Positions 11,134 through 22,759 of a DNA stretch of 64,000 nt are shown piece after piece. Made by a program: the position numbers and the translations under genes. Every line of letters begins with the position of its first letter. The first letter of the stretch is position 1. Origin of the DNA: Ceratothoa steindachneri. Taxonomy: Eukaryota; Arthropoda; Malacostraca; Isopoda; Cymothoidae. Location of the stretch: assembly GCA_963969495.1 (NCBI GenBank), contig OZ018320.1:71771745-71835744 (forward strand). The letters are read 5' to 3'. A model generated the notes under the pieces. It ran no database searches, was not told the DNA's origin, and worked only from the letters and a program-made list of their open reading frames with translations.

Positions 11134-12037
11134 TAGCATACTTTTTTAAATTCAGTGTAAAATTATCCATTATAAATAATCGATCCAAACTCTCAAAATA
11201 TTTTGTAAAATATAATTGCCCTTCAAAAATCAATGACTAAGATATTCTTTTCGGCAACACTTACTTTTACTAATACACACAAACGAACGCACCCCTTTAG
11301 CCGCCCGCTTTGAAGCAGTCACCCATCCATTCGTGCTCTAATTTACTTCGAATCTAGATCCCAATTCACAGTCCATCATAGTTACTTTACCACATCATAG
11401 CTACCATTTTTTAGTCATCACAATTACCACTTAGTTGCCACATCTTAGTTACTTTACATATCTTACATTTATTCTACTTTTCATTACTTTCATACCTAGC
11501 ATTACGTTATATTCCTTAGCAATTCTCAATTTAATTATATCATGCATTAATATATTTGTAATAACCGCTCACTAGATATTTCCTAATTCAATTCTCCCAT
11601 TGTGCATTCGTTGATTTTGTAAATATATTTATTTTGTTTATTGTCCGTTTTTCTTACAAACCTAGTTCAGAAGTTTTCTGAATTCATTTCACGTCAGTCG
11701 TTAGGCCTAAATATTAGCAGACGACTATTCCATCCAAATTCAACAAATTTATGGTAATGGTTTTCAATTGGCTATCTAGGCTGATTTATTAACTAAAATC
11801 AATCCCACTGATAACCAAATACCACAATGTTAACTAGTGAAATATTAAAATTATATTTTGATTTCACTCTTTAAATATAGCCTTGAATTGCAACTTAGTT
11901 AACTAATTAAACGCTATCGGCCCCTGTAGTAAATCTCACTCTTATACACTCTTATAGATGATATATGCATATATAATGTATATATACATATTTTCGTGGC
12001 TTTTATCTCTTTCCTCCCAACCAATAGATACATATAC

Positions 12038-12040
<3 letters not shown>
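11134..12040. other. AT-rich sequence without recognised genes
   Basis: Low-complexity, AT-rich DNA. Short motifs such as TTAGTTACTTTAC and CACATC(A/T)TAG recur at 11375-11460 as an irregular repeat. No protein homology is visible. Confidence 0.4.

Positions 12041-12098
<58 letters not shown>
12041..12098. repeat. (TA)n microsatellite flanking Tc1
   Basis: Twenty-nine TA units end exactly at the left end of the Tc1 element; a shorter TA run (13508-13521) resumes at its right end. Tc1 elements insert at TA, so the array was the target. Confidence 0.95.
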
Positions 12099-12101
<3 letters not shown>

Positions 12102-13507
12102 TGGCGGCAACAAAAAAAGTGACATGTGACAATTCGGGGAAAATGAAACAGAAAAATGTAACTTACATATTTTATTATGAATATTTCATGAAAGTTAATA
12201 CTTGATCATGTTGCCCTTGCACTTGATGACCATTCTGAGTCGATTGGGCATTGATTCAGCGTGGTTTGCGAAGTAGGTGGGGTCGATCGTAACCCAGATC
12301 TTCTTCAGTGATTCTATCAGGTCCTTGATGCTGCCGGATGCTGTCTCTTGAACTTTGGATTTCATCAGATTCCAAGCATTCTCAATAGGATTTAGGTCCG
12401 GGGAATTACCAGGCCACTCCAAAACACTAATATTATTATCATTGAAGAACCTTTTTACTAACTGGGACCTGTGAGCAGGGGCACCATCATGCATGAAAAA
12501 TTCACACCGATGAATTTCCCAAAATGGCAGCATGTGCTGCTTCAAAACTTCGAGATAGTTAGTCCCCCTCATGGTTACATTCTTGGGAAGGAAGTACAGA
12601 CCTCCTCTGCCCTTGTTTCCACTAAAGGCACCCCACACCATCACACTATCAGGGTGCTTCACAGTTTTCACGGTATATTTTGGGTCATACCGAGACACAT
12701 TGCTGGGACGACGCACGATCTTTGACTCTCCTCTGACCAGCCTAAAGGTGCTCTCATCACTGAACATCACCTTCTTCCAATGGGCAGCTGTCCAATGTTT
12801 ATAGGTCTTGCAAAAATTGAGCCTTTTCATCTTCATAGCCTTGGTAAGAAGTGGCTTCTTGGCAGCGCGGCGAGCCGGTAGGCCTAAGTCCTTCTGTAAG
12901 CGATGACGGATGGTCCTGAGGGCGACTTTCTGGAGAAGGTCTGGGTGTTTTTTCTTGATTGAAGCGGAGGTTACAGAAGGGTCTGACATCACTTCACGCC
13001 TTAGGATATTATCAGTCCTTGGAGATGTCTTCCTAGCTGCACCAGTGCCCTCCTTCCTCTTTGGTATGGTACCTGGTGGCAATAACTCAGCTGCCCGTTT
13101 TAGGCGATAAATCGTATTTCTTGAGGTTCCTAAATCTGCTGCTACATCAATAAAAGACTTTCCCTGCTCTAATAGGGTCAAGGCACGGCTTTTCTCTGTC
13201 ATAAAAAGCTTTTTCCGCCCCATTGTATCCACTTGCACAGAAGTTATAGCACGTCAAATGTAGGCACGAATGCAGGAAATCAGCACGCTGGAGCGTTGTA
13301 CACCAAAACCTCACTGTACGAGCTCAAACGAGACAGTGAGTTCCAATAAAGCGCAGTTCTGTTGTCTTAGCTCAGGAGAGTCATCAACTCGTGGCATAAG
13401 CCCCGCCCCTTTTCATTGGCTTGTTGGCAAGTAAAATCGTGAAAGCGATTTTATGTATCGATTTCTATTGCCAATATTCAATGTCACTTTTTTTGTTGCC
13501 GCCACTG
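12099..13507 (-). mobile_element. complete Tc1 (DD34E) transposon
   Basis: The element is 1409 bp. Both ends carry the same 27-bp inverted repeat (12099-12125 and 13481-13507), starting CAGTGGCGGCAACAAAAAAA, with no mismatch. It is flanked by TA on both sides and encodes one uninterrupted transposase on the minus strand. Perfect ends and an open frame suggest recent arrival and possible autonomy. Confidence 0.95.
12195..13238 (-). CDS. Tc1-family transposase
   Basis: This 347-residue nuclear enzyme would cut and paste its own element at TA sites; Tc1 transposases are usually about 340 residues. Two helix-turn-helix units occupy roughly residues 14-50 and 85-120 for TIR binding. Basic segments (KRKEGTG, PARRAAKKP) may carry nuclear-localisation signals. 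The catalytic triad is Asp 161 (MFSDES), Asp 251 (HDGAPAH) and Glu 286 (NPIEN), with exactly 34 residues between the last two, i.e. DD34E. Residues 278-283 read NSPDLN. The start at Met 1 is used here, but Met 6 (MGRKK) is an equally good start and is closer to typical family N-termini. No stop, frameshift or missing catalytic residue is seen. Transcription is uncharacterised. Confidence 0.93.
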   Translation of the reverse strand: MQVDTMGRKKLFMTEKSRALTLLEQGKSFIDVAADLGTSRNTIYRLKRAAELLPPGTIPKRKEGTGAARKTSPRTDNILRREVMSDPSVTSASIKKKHPDLLQKVALRTIRHRLQKDLGLPARRAAKKPLLTKAMKMKRLNFCKTYKHWTAAHWKKVMFSDESTFRLVRGESKIVRRPSNVSRYDPKYTVKTVKHPDSVMVWGAFSGNKGRGGLYFLPKNVTMRGTNYLEVLKQHMLPFWEIHRCEFFMHDGAPAHRSQLVKRFFNDNNISVLEWPGNSPDLNPIENAWNLMKSKVQETASGSIKDLIESLKKIWVTIDPTYFANHAESMPNRLRMVIKCKGNMIKY

Positions 13508-13521
13508 TATATATATATATA

Positions 13522-13755
13522 CGTATTGTCTAGGGAGGTGACCTATTCCTCGATACCCTTTTAAGTTTAAAGCAAGCGAGAACTTGATTCTCCTGGAGGA
13601 AGATGGACCTAGTGGTGCGGGCGGACGGCGCTGAAGGTCGGGTGTGGATAGGGTAGTCCCGCATGGGGGTAGCCTATTTGCACTTGGTACCTGGGGGAGT
13701 TGGACGTCCTCCCGGTCTGAGTTCAAATTAGGAAAGCCTTGTTACTGGGTTGACA
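13522..13755. other. GC-richer unassigned segment
   Basis: It lies between the Tc1-flanking TA run and the Gypsy 3' LTR. A minus-strand frame (13484-13726) has no recognised domain and runs into the Tc1 terminal repeat, so I do not treat it as a gene. It may be a fragment of an unclassified repeat. Confidence 0.3.
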
Positions 13756-13760
13756 TTATA

Positions 13761-14777
<1,017 letters not shown>

Positions 14778-14787
14778 CTCCCCCACC
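14778..14787 (-). other. polypurine tract
   Basis: On the minus strand GGTGGGGGAG directly precedes the LTR start. This is the expected primer site for plus-strand DNA synthesis of an LTR retroelement. Confidence 0.75.
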
Positions 14788-15062
14788 GAGGGAAAAGCTC
14801 GCACAACACAAGATATTTACATAAATCATATTCTATATAGCGGCGAGGCCTCATTACAACGCGTCCAGAACTGGTTATGGTGCTAATTGGCTAACTCAGA
14901 TTGCGGGTCAGGTGGCGATTAGTAGTGCCACTCGATTGATTTGGGAGATTGTCGCGAGCGAGGACCGGAGCGTTGGATGACGATTGTTCTGGACCACCTG
15001 AAAATGCGACTGTCGGGAGTTGCGCGTTGGTCGCTTGGTGTTGTTCAGCTGCTGTCGAGTAA

Positions 15063-15548
15063 TCATGCAACAAAATGGAAGGCAACAGCAGTTGGGAAGA
15101 AGAATTGGGGGGGTGTAGAGATGGTTAGCGGAGGGTTTGCGAGTAGAGAGGTGGGATGAAAAGTTGAAGTTTGATTAGAAAGAGCCGAATAAGGGTTCGG
15201 AAATGGAGTTAGTTTGTTGGGAAGTGTTGAAGGAATAGTTGGGTGCGGAAGGTAGGCTGGTATGACCACTGGACCTATATTAGTTGAAGAGAAAGGTAGT
15301 AGCTGTTCCAGATGAACGGCCTCTATGAAAGCGGGTTTAAGCCGATCGATGGAAACCGTATCATGCTTGTTGCCAAGATGCAGTACAAATAATTTCGGCT
15401 TCCTGGAAGCGATGAGAAAGGGTCCGTCGTAAACGGGTTGCAAGGATGTGCGACGGTCAAAAACATGAGAACAAGTTGCCATCTCCTTTGACACGAAAGG
15501 TTTCTGATTAGCAGGCACTCTTGTGGAGGTCGCCTTTACCTCAGACAT
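15063..15548 (-). pseudogene. Gypsy integrase C-terminal domain and pol tail
   Basis: The 161-codon open stretch contains LQPVYDGPF and VSIDRLKPAF, the usual C-terminal integrase-end motifs of Gypsy/Mag polyproteins. A Pro/Ser/Thr-rich tail ends about 50 residues short of the LTR region. It continues the integrase from 15607-16222 after a frameshift or short decayed linker. As part of integrase it would help bind DNA. It is not functional alone. Confidence 0.8.
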
Positions 15549-15606
15549 CGCCCGTACTAAATTGTGTACGTATGCAGCAGGATGTATGTCGGAAGTAAGA
15601 GAACAG

Positions 15607-16222
15607 TCAGCGGGAAAAAAATTGACCTGGAAGACAAAGTTGCGTACCAGAGACGAGGTCCGCAGCAGAGCAATTCAAATCCTCTTTCAAGGAGGCACGC
15701 ATTCCGAGGAGAATTAAGGGTAGCTTATCCACCCAAGCAAGTGATGTTGGGGTCAGTGGAGCGTAAGCATCCTTTGAGAGTCTTGTGTAAACGTTCCACC
15801 TTAGAGTTACTCTGGGGATGGTAGCTAGTGGTACGGAGACGAAAAGAGCCAAGCATTGACATGAGTGCATCCCATTGGTGGGATTCAAATTGGCTACCTC
15901 GATCAGTCATGATCGTTGATAGGACACCAAAACGAGCAACCCATGCTGCGACGAAGGCTCGAGTTACCATGGAAGCTCTGATGTCGGGAATAGGAACTGC
16001 CTCTGGCCAAGATGTAAAGGGATCTATCATGGTGAGAAGGTAAGTGCAACCACGCGAAAAGGGAAGAGGACCAACTAGATCGATGTGAACGGTGTCAAAA
16101 TGCGCTGATGGAAGTGATAAAGCAGCCAGATGGGACTTTGTGTGTCGTTGAACCTTTGCACGTTGATAAGAGAGACGTGCGTGGGTCCATTTGGCCACGT
16201 CGGCGTTCATATCTGGCCACAC
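15607..16222 (-). pseudogene. Gypsy integrase catalytic core
   Basis: Two overlapping frames (16222-15725 and 15888-15607) give the DDE core. The first Asp is in VHIDLVGPLPF, the second in IMTDRGSQFES and the Glu in SNSKVERLHKTLK, with 35 residues between the last two, matching DD35E. The second frame carries the downstream KEDLNCSAADLV..LCLPGQFF block. The upstream HHCC zinc finger is poorly preserved. Integrase inserts the cDNA into the host genome. All three catalytic residues remain, but the frame is broken near 15880 and before 16222. Confidence 0.88.
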
Positions 16223-16889
16223 ATAACGTTGTGTGATAAGCTTTCGAGTGGCTTAAAAATGTGCTGACGGTAAACGAGAGGAATGAGAGGACGAAGACAG
16301 TCAGGCATTGAATAATCAACGAGGAGGAAGTGTCCGGCAAGTCGATCTCGCGAACGACGAGTTGAGGAGAGTGACGCAGTGTTTGTGTGTCTTCATCTTG
16401 TTCCTGGGCAAGCGCTATTGTTGCATGATCGATGGGCGCAGTTTGGGAGAGTTGCGTACCCGAAATCGATGAAATGAGAGAGAGCGCATCTGGTACGACA
16501 TTTGAAGAACCAGGAACGTAGCGAATATCGTTTGTCATCTGCAGGATGAAGTCAAGGTGACGAGTATCAACTGCAGAGTAAACAGGGGAGGTGCTACTAG
16601 AGGCGAGCGCACCAACCAATGGCTTGTGGGCGGTAAAGACAGTGAATTCACACCCTTCCAAGTATTGTTGGAAGTGACGGAGTGCGAGGTATGTGCTCAG
16701 TGATTCACGGGAAAACGTACTGTACCTTTGTTGAGAAGGAAGAAGAGCTTTGGCGAAGAAAGCCCGTGGTTGCCAAGAGTCACCAACCTTCTGTTGTAGC
16801 GTCACACCGACATGAGTAGCAGATGCGTCCGAAGCAACGCTTATGGGAGCTCCTGGGCAAGGATGGGCCAGGGGGATAGCGAAAGCCAT
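16095..16889 (-). pseudogene. Gypsy RNase H domain and linker
   Basis: The open stretch (264 codons) encodes the Gypsy RNase H: VASDASATHVGVTL (first Asp), FSRESLSTYLALRHF (Glu) and TAHKPLVGAL, where the usual Asp before His-Lys-Pro is Ala. YVPGSSNVVPDALS ends the domain. RNase H degrades template RNA in the virus-like particle. The Ala substitution should impair activity if the reading is right. The tail after about residue 190 is out of frame relative to integrase. Confidence 0.85.
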
Positions 16890-17680
16890 AGCCTCTTTGG
16901 TGCGAGAGAAAGCCTCGCAAGCTTCGGGGGACCAGGAAAGAGGAAGGTATTCTTGGACTTGGAAAGCAATTCGTAGAGAGGTTGCATAATGTGGAAGATG
17001 TTGGAAATTAACCTGTGGTAAAAGTTTACCATCCCACAGAATCTACGAAGTTGCTTTAGCGAAGAGGGTCAGGAAAATCCCGATTACTTCAACTTTGTCC
17101 TCGAGAGGACGAATTCTCTCAGGAAAAATGTGGTATCCCAAAAAGGAGAGATGTGTGACACCAAAGATACACTTAGAAGTGTTGAGTACGATACCATACT
17201 CATCTAAACGTGCTAAAATCTGGCGAAGGTTAGAAAAATGCTCCTCTAAAGACGAAGATGCTATCAGGAGGTCGTCTATATAACAAAATACGAAGAGAAG
17301 ACCTCTCAGAACCTTATCCATAAAGCGTTGGAAGGTCTGACCAAGGTAACGAAGTCCGTAAGGCATTCGGTTCATGACGAAGGAACCGAATGGAGTGGTG
17401 ATATCCGTCTCAGAGATTTCAGCAGGGTGAAGCGGGATTTGGTTGAAAGCACGAACCAAATGGAACCGAGAAAAAATGGAGCAACCGAAGAGGGCGAAGT
17501 TAAAATCTGATAACAAAGGCAGAGGATATCTATTCGGAACTGTACAGGCATTGAGTCACATGTAGTCACCTACAGCTCTGAATTCTCACGAAGTAGACTT
17601 AGGTACTACGTGAAGCGGTAAAGCCCATAGGGAGGTGGATGGGGAAGCGATCCCGGCCTCCATCATGAACTTAAATTCCT
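16841..17680 (-). pseudogene. Gypsy reverse transcriptase
   Basis: Fragments in two or three frames join into one RT. The N-terminal block (around 17530-17680, RLALMKQEF style) is decayed. The palm at 17516-17043 contains FSRFHLVRAFNQIPLHP (first Asp of the family replaced by His in this reading), TPFGSFVMNRMPYGL, and a preserved YIDD box in FCYIDDLLIASSS. The connection region follows in 17032-16841. Family RT at this position is about 250 residues. It synthesised cDNA from the genomic RNA; stops and the altered first motif make it inactive. Confidence 0.87.
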
Positions 17681-17686
17681 GCTTCA

Positions 17687-18260
17687 TTAGGGCAAGTCTA
17701 TCAGAGGCCAGTCGACGGGGACGTGAAAAAGTGGTCCTCCTGTCATCTCTATTCTGTGCACCAGATTGTGCTTAATAGGTCTCTCCTTAGAAGGAAACAG
17801 ACAGAGGCTTGGGAACGCCCGCGAAAGTTGATGGAAGTGTAGGGAAGTTGCAGGGAAACGAACAAAGAGGAGAGAGCTGGTGGAAAGAAAAAATGAATTA
17901 GCAACTATTAGTATCGTAGCTCTGTCGATAAGCTTGCGGCAACGAGAATCGACCAAAAGGTCATGAGCGGAAAGGAAATCGAAGCCCCAAATTGGAATGT
18001 CGACGTTTGCTATGATGAATGTCCATGGGAAAACACGACGTAACCCTAGAGAGAGCTCGAGGATACGCCTCCCATAAGTCCTTATGTCCGATAAATTGGC
18101 AGCTTTAAGGAGCAGATCAGATGAAGTGCATGCTTTCTCGACTGAAGAGGCTTGAATAACTCTGCATTGAGTGCCAGTGTAAACCAAGAAGGAGAAACCA
18201 GAGAGTGGGTCATGAATACTAAATGGAAGATCGACCCGATGAAAGGATGAGGTTGCAGAT
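17687..18260 (-). pseudogene. Gypsy aspartic protease region
   Basis: The frame reads from the solo-LTR junction through SATSSFHRVDLPFSIHD and SGFSFLVYTGTQ. The latter is the retropepsin active site, with DTG changed to YTG. A downstream IWGFDFLSAHDLLVD block is the second protease motif. The following 90 residues lead into the RT linker (HRIEMTGGPLFHVP). The protease would release mature Gag and Pol proteins. The Asp to Tyr change abolishes the catalytic residue. The first eleven codons of the open frame lie in the inserted LTR. Confidence 0.8.
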
Positions 18261-19641
18261 TGTCGTAGAATAGACTCTCGACGATATACCATATATAACT
18301 ATTCGTTGAGGGAATTATTCAAATATTTCGAGTGCGTGGTAATCTGATTGACCGAGGTTATTTATCTTCAATATGCTTAAGAAGTGGAACTGAGCTCAAG
18401 GATAATAATATGGCTATCATTAATAAAATAGAGTTTTATTAATTAAACTATTAATAGCACACAAAAGAAAATGTTTACATAAACGGAGAATGGAAAGGGT
18501 CGTGGGAAAATCTGACTAATCCGAGGATTAAGATTAGGAGAGATTTAAAAAAGTAAACAAATAAAAATTAAAGGGATGGGATGGTTCGCTAAACCATTTA
18601 AAGCACAGGGTAGCGTTGACAAAAGGTTAAATAATTAAAGGTAATGCATCAGCTTACGTAATTACAAAGTTGTTGTCCAGGGGAAGAAAATGCGAAGGAA
18701 TCTTCGGTCCACTGGTGATTACCAGCAGAAGGGTTCTTTGGGGGTTGTCCTTAGCGAAGGGGAAGGACTGTCTTCGAAGAGTGAGAGCGAAGTGGGACTC
18801 GGAGATACGAGCGATCTTTGTGACAGCAAATCGGGGATGTTCTAGATGAACAATGGAGGTTATCGTTGAAACCAATCGTTCTCTTGAAGAACGTTAAAAG
18901 AGGGGGAATTAAATTATCCGGACGTGATGTCTTGGGAACGAGAACCGTTTCTTGACAAACGGGCTTGAAGAACAATGGCTGTTCTAACGTTGTTCTATTC
19001 TGAACAACAGAGGGGAAGGGGGGGGGAGAACCATCTCTTGTCAATGGGCTCAAAGAACAATGGCTGTTCTAACGTTGTTCTCTTTCTGAACAACAGGGGG
19101 GAAGGGTGAGAACCGTTTCTTGTAAAACGGGCTCAAAGAACAATGGCTGTTCTATCGTTGTTCTCTTTCTAAACAACAGGGGGGGCCTTATTGACTTGGC
19201 GTCTCGAAGGCACGAACCTTGGCACTCAAGGGATATTGTCCTCTTCTGCACAATAATGGTGGATCTCGAGGTGCACAAGGTGAGACCGGATCGGCGTGAT
19301 GCCTCGCGAAGATAATCTGGATCTGATCTGATATTATTGGGAAATGATCTTGTATAAGTACCAGGAGCCATCTCTATGGCGTAGGGAACAATTGAGTGGG
19401 AGGCTCGGGGAAATGCTCCGGTCGCGCCTAGGAAAATACCTTATCTGCTCGTAAGCCTAACTCAATCTGGCGAGATCGCCATATGGATGCGAAACGGGGA
19501 AATAACCTCCTTGGTTAAATATTGACTCAGGTGGCGATAAACGCGCCCTGCTTCCTCCCGCAGATGCACGTGGGTAGCATGTGTTCGTTTCTAACATGTG
19601 ATAGCGGCTGAATTTAAGCGGCCTCAGACCGTTCTATCACA
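18261..19641 (-). mobile_element. solo LTR (family S), copy 1
   Basis: This 1381-bp block begins TGTGATAGAACGGTCTGAGG on the minus strand and ends CTACGACA, i.e. TG...CA. The same block occurs reversed at 33006-34343, inside an unrelated element. It separates gag from protease of the Mag-like Gypsy, which proves insertion. No internal coding region accompanies it, so it is a solo LTR. The flanks do not show an exact target-site duplication. Confidence 0.85.
18940..19186. repeat. three-unit minisatellite in solo LTR copy 1
   Basis: Units starting GAGAACC at 18940, 19026 and 19108 repeat every 82-86 bp. Each contains AGAACAATGGCTGTTCTAAC followed by GTTGTTCT, an internal inverted repeat. The other LTR copy has only two units (about 33478-33636). 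Confidence 0.85.
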
Positions 19642-21062
19642 CATAGGTAACAGGCCCATATATCACTTGCAAATTCAGTTTAAAATTTGCTGCGCTGAGT
19701 TTTAAAGTTGGGTAAGAGAACCCGTAAAAGTTTGTAGGTTTGAAGGTGGTCAAGTTAGTCTAGGTGCCGGTTGAGATTAAAATTAAGCATTTTGATGGTA
19801 CGAGCTTTGGCTTGATCATTTTTATGCTCTTGCACCAAATTTGAGGTGGTACCAGCAAAAGCCTGAAGGCTGAAATATAGCAGTATGAGCAGCACGACCA
19901 GAATGAGGGTTAAAGTTGTGGGCATGAAATGATGCCTGGTAAAAACTACAAGGCTGAACACAGCAGACATCGTTGGTCCCATAATTAGAGTGGTACCAGA
20001 AGCTACCCTGAGAGTTGTCAGGATAGGGGGAATTAGGCCTAGGTTTGAAATTATACTGCTGTGCCTCACCTCTTTTGCTGGAATTCTCTCGTTGGTATTT
20101 TCTTTTTCGGGAGGAGGAACGACGTCTAACTCCTCCTTCCTGCTCACGATATTCTCTCGATGAAGACCCGTTCGCACCCTTAGGGCGCGAATATCCATTT
20201 CAATCCTCTCTCGAAAGGATAAAAGACCCGAAGCCTTAGAGGATTCATCCTGAAGTAGTTTTGGCCGGTTGTAAAGACATTCGGCCGGTGACCTAACGCG
20301 AGAAATAGATACATGTGAGTGATGTTTAACATTAGTGTTGAATGATGTACTACGCCCCCTATTTACATCGCTAAATGACCCATGGCCTGCATTTCCCCAG
20401 TTGATGAAAGGGTTGTTATACAGGGCGTCAACCGCCTCTGCCATATTCTCCACGTTCGCTGGAGAGGACATTAATATAAGGGACTTAATTTGATCCGGCA
20501 TCCCATGCATGGATATCTCAGTTATGGGTGGCTCGAGTTGTTCGAGCTGTGCTCCTTTGGCATGTGCCAGGGCCTTGAGATGGTTAAAAAAAATGCGTAG
20601 GACGCCTGCACCCAATCTCCTGCGTATTGAGAAGGATCCGCAGGTCCTCTATTTGCGATCTCCCAAATCCTTCCTTAAACGCCCTCTTGAACCTATCCCG
20701 AAAACCAGAAATTATCCCATTAAGCAGAATACCTTTAGAAGTGGAAAAATTACTTAGAGGTAATTTCTGGGCTACGACGATTGTTCTATGGTCCTCAGGA
20801 ACTACCTGGTGCAGGAGGATGAGCTCCACCATTTCTCACCAGCCAATGGGATTTTGTGGTTCGAATGGCCGAAGCTGAACCGATGATGGAAAGGTGAAAG
20901 GGCGTTGAGTGGAAGGAAAATGAGAGAGAATGCTTGCGTGTGGGGGTAAAGGGGGGGGGGTGAAGTGGTTGAATACGTCGTCGTTGTTGCTGGGGAGGAT
21001 GCTTGCGTGGTTGTTACTGTAGGCGAGGTTAGGGTGTAGCTTGGGGCTCCGTTATAATCCAT
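19642..21062 (-). pseudogene. Gypsy gag (Mag-like capsid)
   Basis: Three overlapping frames (21062-20802, 20832-20584, 20615-19755) make up one gag gene. A Thr/Ser/Pro-rich N-terminus is followed by a capsid-like region: EMVELILLHQVVPEDHRT-type helix, FKRAFKEGFGRSQIEDLRIL and HLKALAHAKGAQLEQLEPPI, then MPDQIKSLILMSS and VENMAEAVDALY. This is the Mag/Gypsy gag fold that packages the RNA. The C-terminal part (19755-20200) is Ser-rich, then hydrophobic, probably because the frame is shifted. No zinc knuckle is expected in this lineage. At least two frameshifts. Confidence 0.8.
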
Positions 21063-21079
21063 TTATAGAATAATAAAAA

Positions 21080-21105
21080 TGTGTGTGTGTGTGTGTGTGT
21101 GTGTA
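21080..21105. repeat. (GT)n microsatellite
   Basis: About thirteen GT units in the Gypsy leader between gag and the mariner. Confidence 0.95.
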
Positions 21106-21312
21106 TGCACAAATCCAATTCACGCGCTTGAACGTAAAAAAATTGAAAAAAAATATTGAAAGTTGGTCACTCTTTGTATATTATAATTAATTTTATGAAA
21201 TTGCTAAGGGAGAACTTAAGGATGGTAAGGTAAACTTAGGATAGAAAACGAGCACGTGTCGAAAAATCACTCGTGAAAAAAAATGGGACTGAGTGAGGCG
21301 ACGGAAATATTA

Positions 21313-22669
21313 GGTTGAGAAATAAGTTCGTGCGTTTTTTTAATGTTGTGTTGATTTAAGTTTTGTTCTCGTGATTTGTGCACATATTAAGAAACAATAA
21401 TAAATAATGAGAACAAAATTTGCAAAGGTTAGGCTACGTCTCTTAACAGCGTAGACTATTAGGCTTTTGCTTAGGCAACGTCTTGAAGTTGAGTAATAAG
21501 TCATTGCGGTTTATTTAAAAGTTGTCTTAATTTAATTTTTGTTCTGTACCCTCTAAATGGAATGTCAAGTTGAAAGAAAGGCACATTTTCGACACTTGTT
21601 TTTATTAATTTTCATTCGAGACGGGAACAATGCAGACGCAGCTAAAGCTCGTCGCGATATTTGGGCTGTGTGCAGAGAAAATGCTTTATCAGAAAGGACA
21701 GCTCAATGGTGGGTTTCACGTTTCTAAAAGGGCCATTTCAATCTTAATGAGGAAGAACGTTCTGGTCGCCCCATTAAGTGGGTGGAAATCGATTGAACGA
21801 CCTTCTTCATGAAAATCCTTTCAAATCGCCTAGATAATTGGCTGTACAATTGGCGTGTGATCTGAAAACTGTAGCGAATCACCTTCATTCGATAGAGGAA
21901 AGTTAAAAAACTCGGTGCATGGGTTCCACACGCTTTGAGCGAAAGCAACAAACTTCAACGCTTGGCGCATGTTTGCTTGCTCGTCACAAGGCTACTCGTG
22001 GATATAAGGACGAAAAGTGGTGTGTTTATGTTAACATGAACCATCGAAAACAATGGCTTAGCCCCAATAAAAAAACACTTTCGCGATTAAAGCAAGGACC
22101 TTATTTACGAAAGACGATGCTGTGTGTGTGGTGGGATTGTGAAGGCATCATTCTTTATGAGCTCTTTGCGAACAACGAGATTGTCAATGCAGAAATCTAC
22201 GCTTAACAAATGTATCGACTCGCCGAAGCTATTCGTGAAAAGCAACCTTATCGACGTTATGGAGTCCTTCTGCAACACGACAATGCTCGTCTTCACATTG
22301 CCAATATGATAACAGACGCCGTCCAAACGCTTAATTGGGAAATCCTGCCGCATACTTTATATTCGCCAGACTTAGCTCCATCGGATTTCTATCTGTTCCG
22401 ATCGCTCCCCAACAATTTGCGCGGCGTTTCATTCAATACTGATGTGGAATTAAGAACCTGGTTAGACGAATTATCGAGTCAAAATCTAGAGATTTTTATT
22501 GCAGAGGCATCGAAAAACTAGTTGAACGTTGGGAAGAAGTGGTAAAAAACAACGGAGAATACACTATTGATTAAATTTCATATTGTTATCAATTAAAAAT
22601 GAAGTTTTTCCAAAATTGTTAATGGTAATGAATAAATTTGATAAACCCGCAAGAACTTATTCCTCAACC
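21313..22669 (+). mobile_element. mariner (DD34D), copy 1
   Basis: Ends GGTTGAGAAATAAGTTCGTG (left) and, reversed, GGTTGAGGAATAAGTTCTTG (right) form imperfect TIRs, with TA at the left edge. Size is about 1.36 kb. It sits in the leader of the Mag-like Gypsy. A second copy lies at 35355-36673 in the opposite direction. A further TIR-like block lies inside at about 21492. Confidence 0.88.
21557..22573 (+). pseudogene. mariner transposase, copy 1
   Basis: From ATG 21557 to TAA 22573 is 1017 bp, exactly the length of a 338-residue mariner transposase, but compensating indels and stops break it. The N-terminal helix-turn-helix region (ALSERTAQWW type) is at about 21670-21730. A WVPHALSE block, which corresponds to the mariner WVPHEL motif, lies near 21925. 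LCVWWDCEGI lies near 22120. The catalytic Asp in LQHDNARLH and the final Asp in SPDLAPSDF (about 22370-22390) are 34 residues apart, so DD34D. Near 22490 the frame slips before the conserved C-terminus, which then reads VERWEEVVKNNGEY in another frame. Confidence 0.85.
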
Positions 22670-22740
22670 CAATATAACACACGTGACAGTAAAAATAAAT
22701 TTATTATTACGAATGAATGAATGAATAGGAGATAATTAAA

Positions 22741-22757
22741 CTATTCTGGGCACCATT
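22741..22757 (-). other. primer-binding site of Mag-like Gypsy
   Basis: On the minus strand TGGTGCCCAGAATAG follows the 5' LTR by a few bases. Such TGG-initial sites pair with the 3' end of a host tRNA. The tRNA is not identified. Confidence 0.6.
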
Positions 22758-22759
22758 TA

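Noticed and set aside
13484..13726. Minus-strand frame of 80 codons
   Set aside because: It runs into the Tc1 terminal repeat and has no domain.
18940..19186. Steroid-receptor-type palindromes in the LTR minisatellite
   Set aside because: AGAACA...TGTTCT spacing is 5 rather than 3; no basis to call a receptor element.
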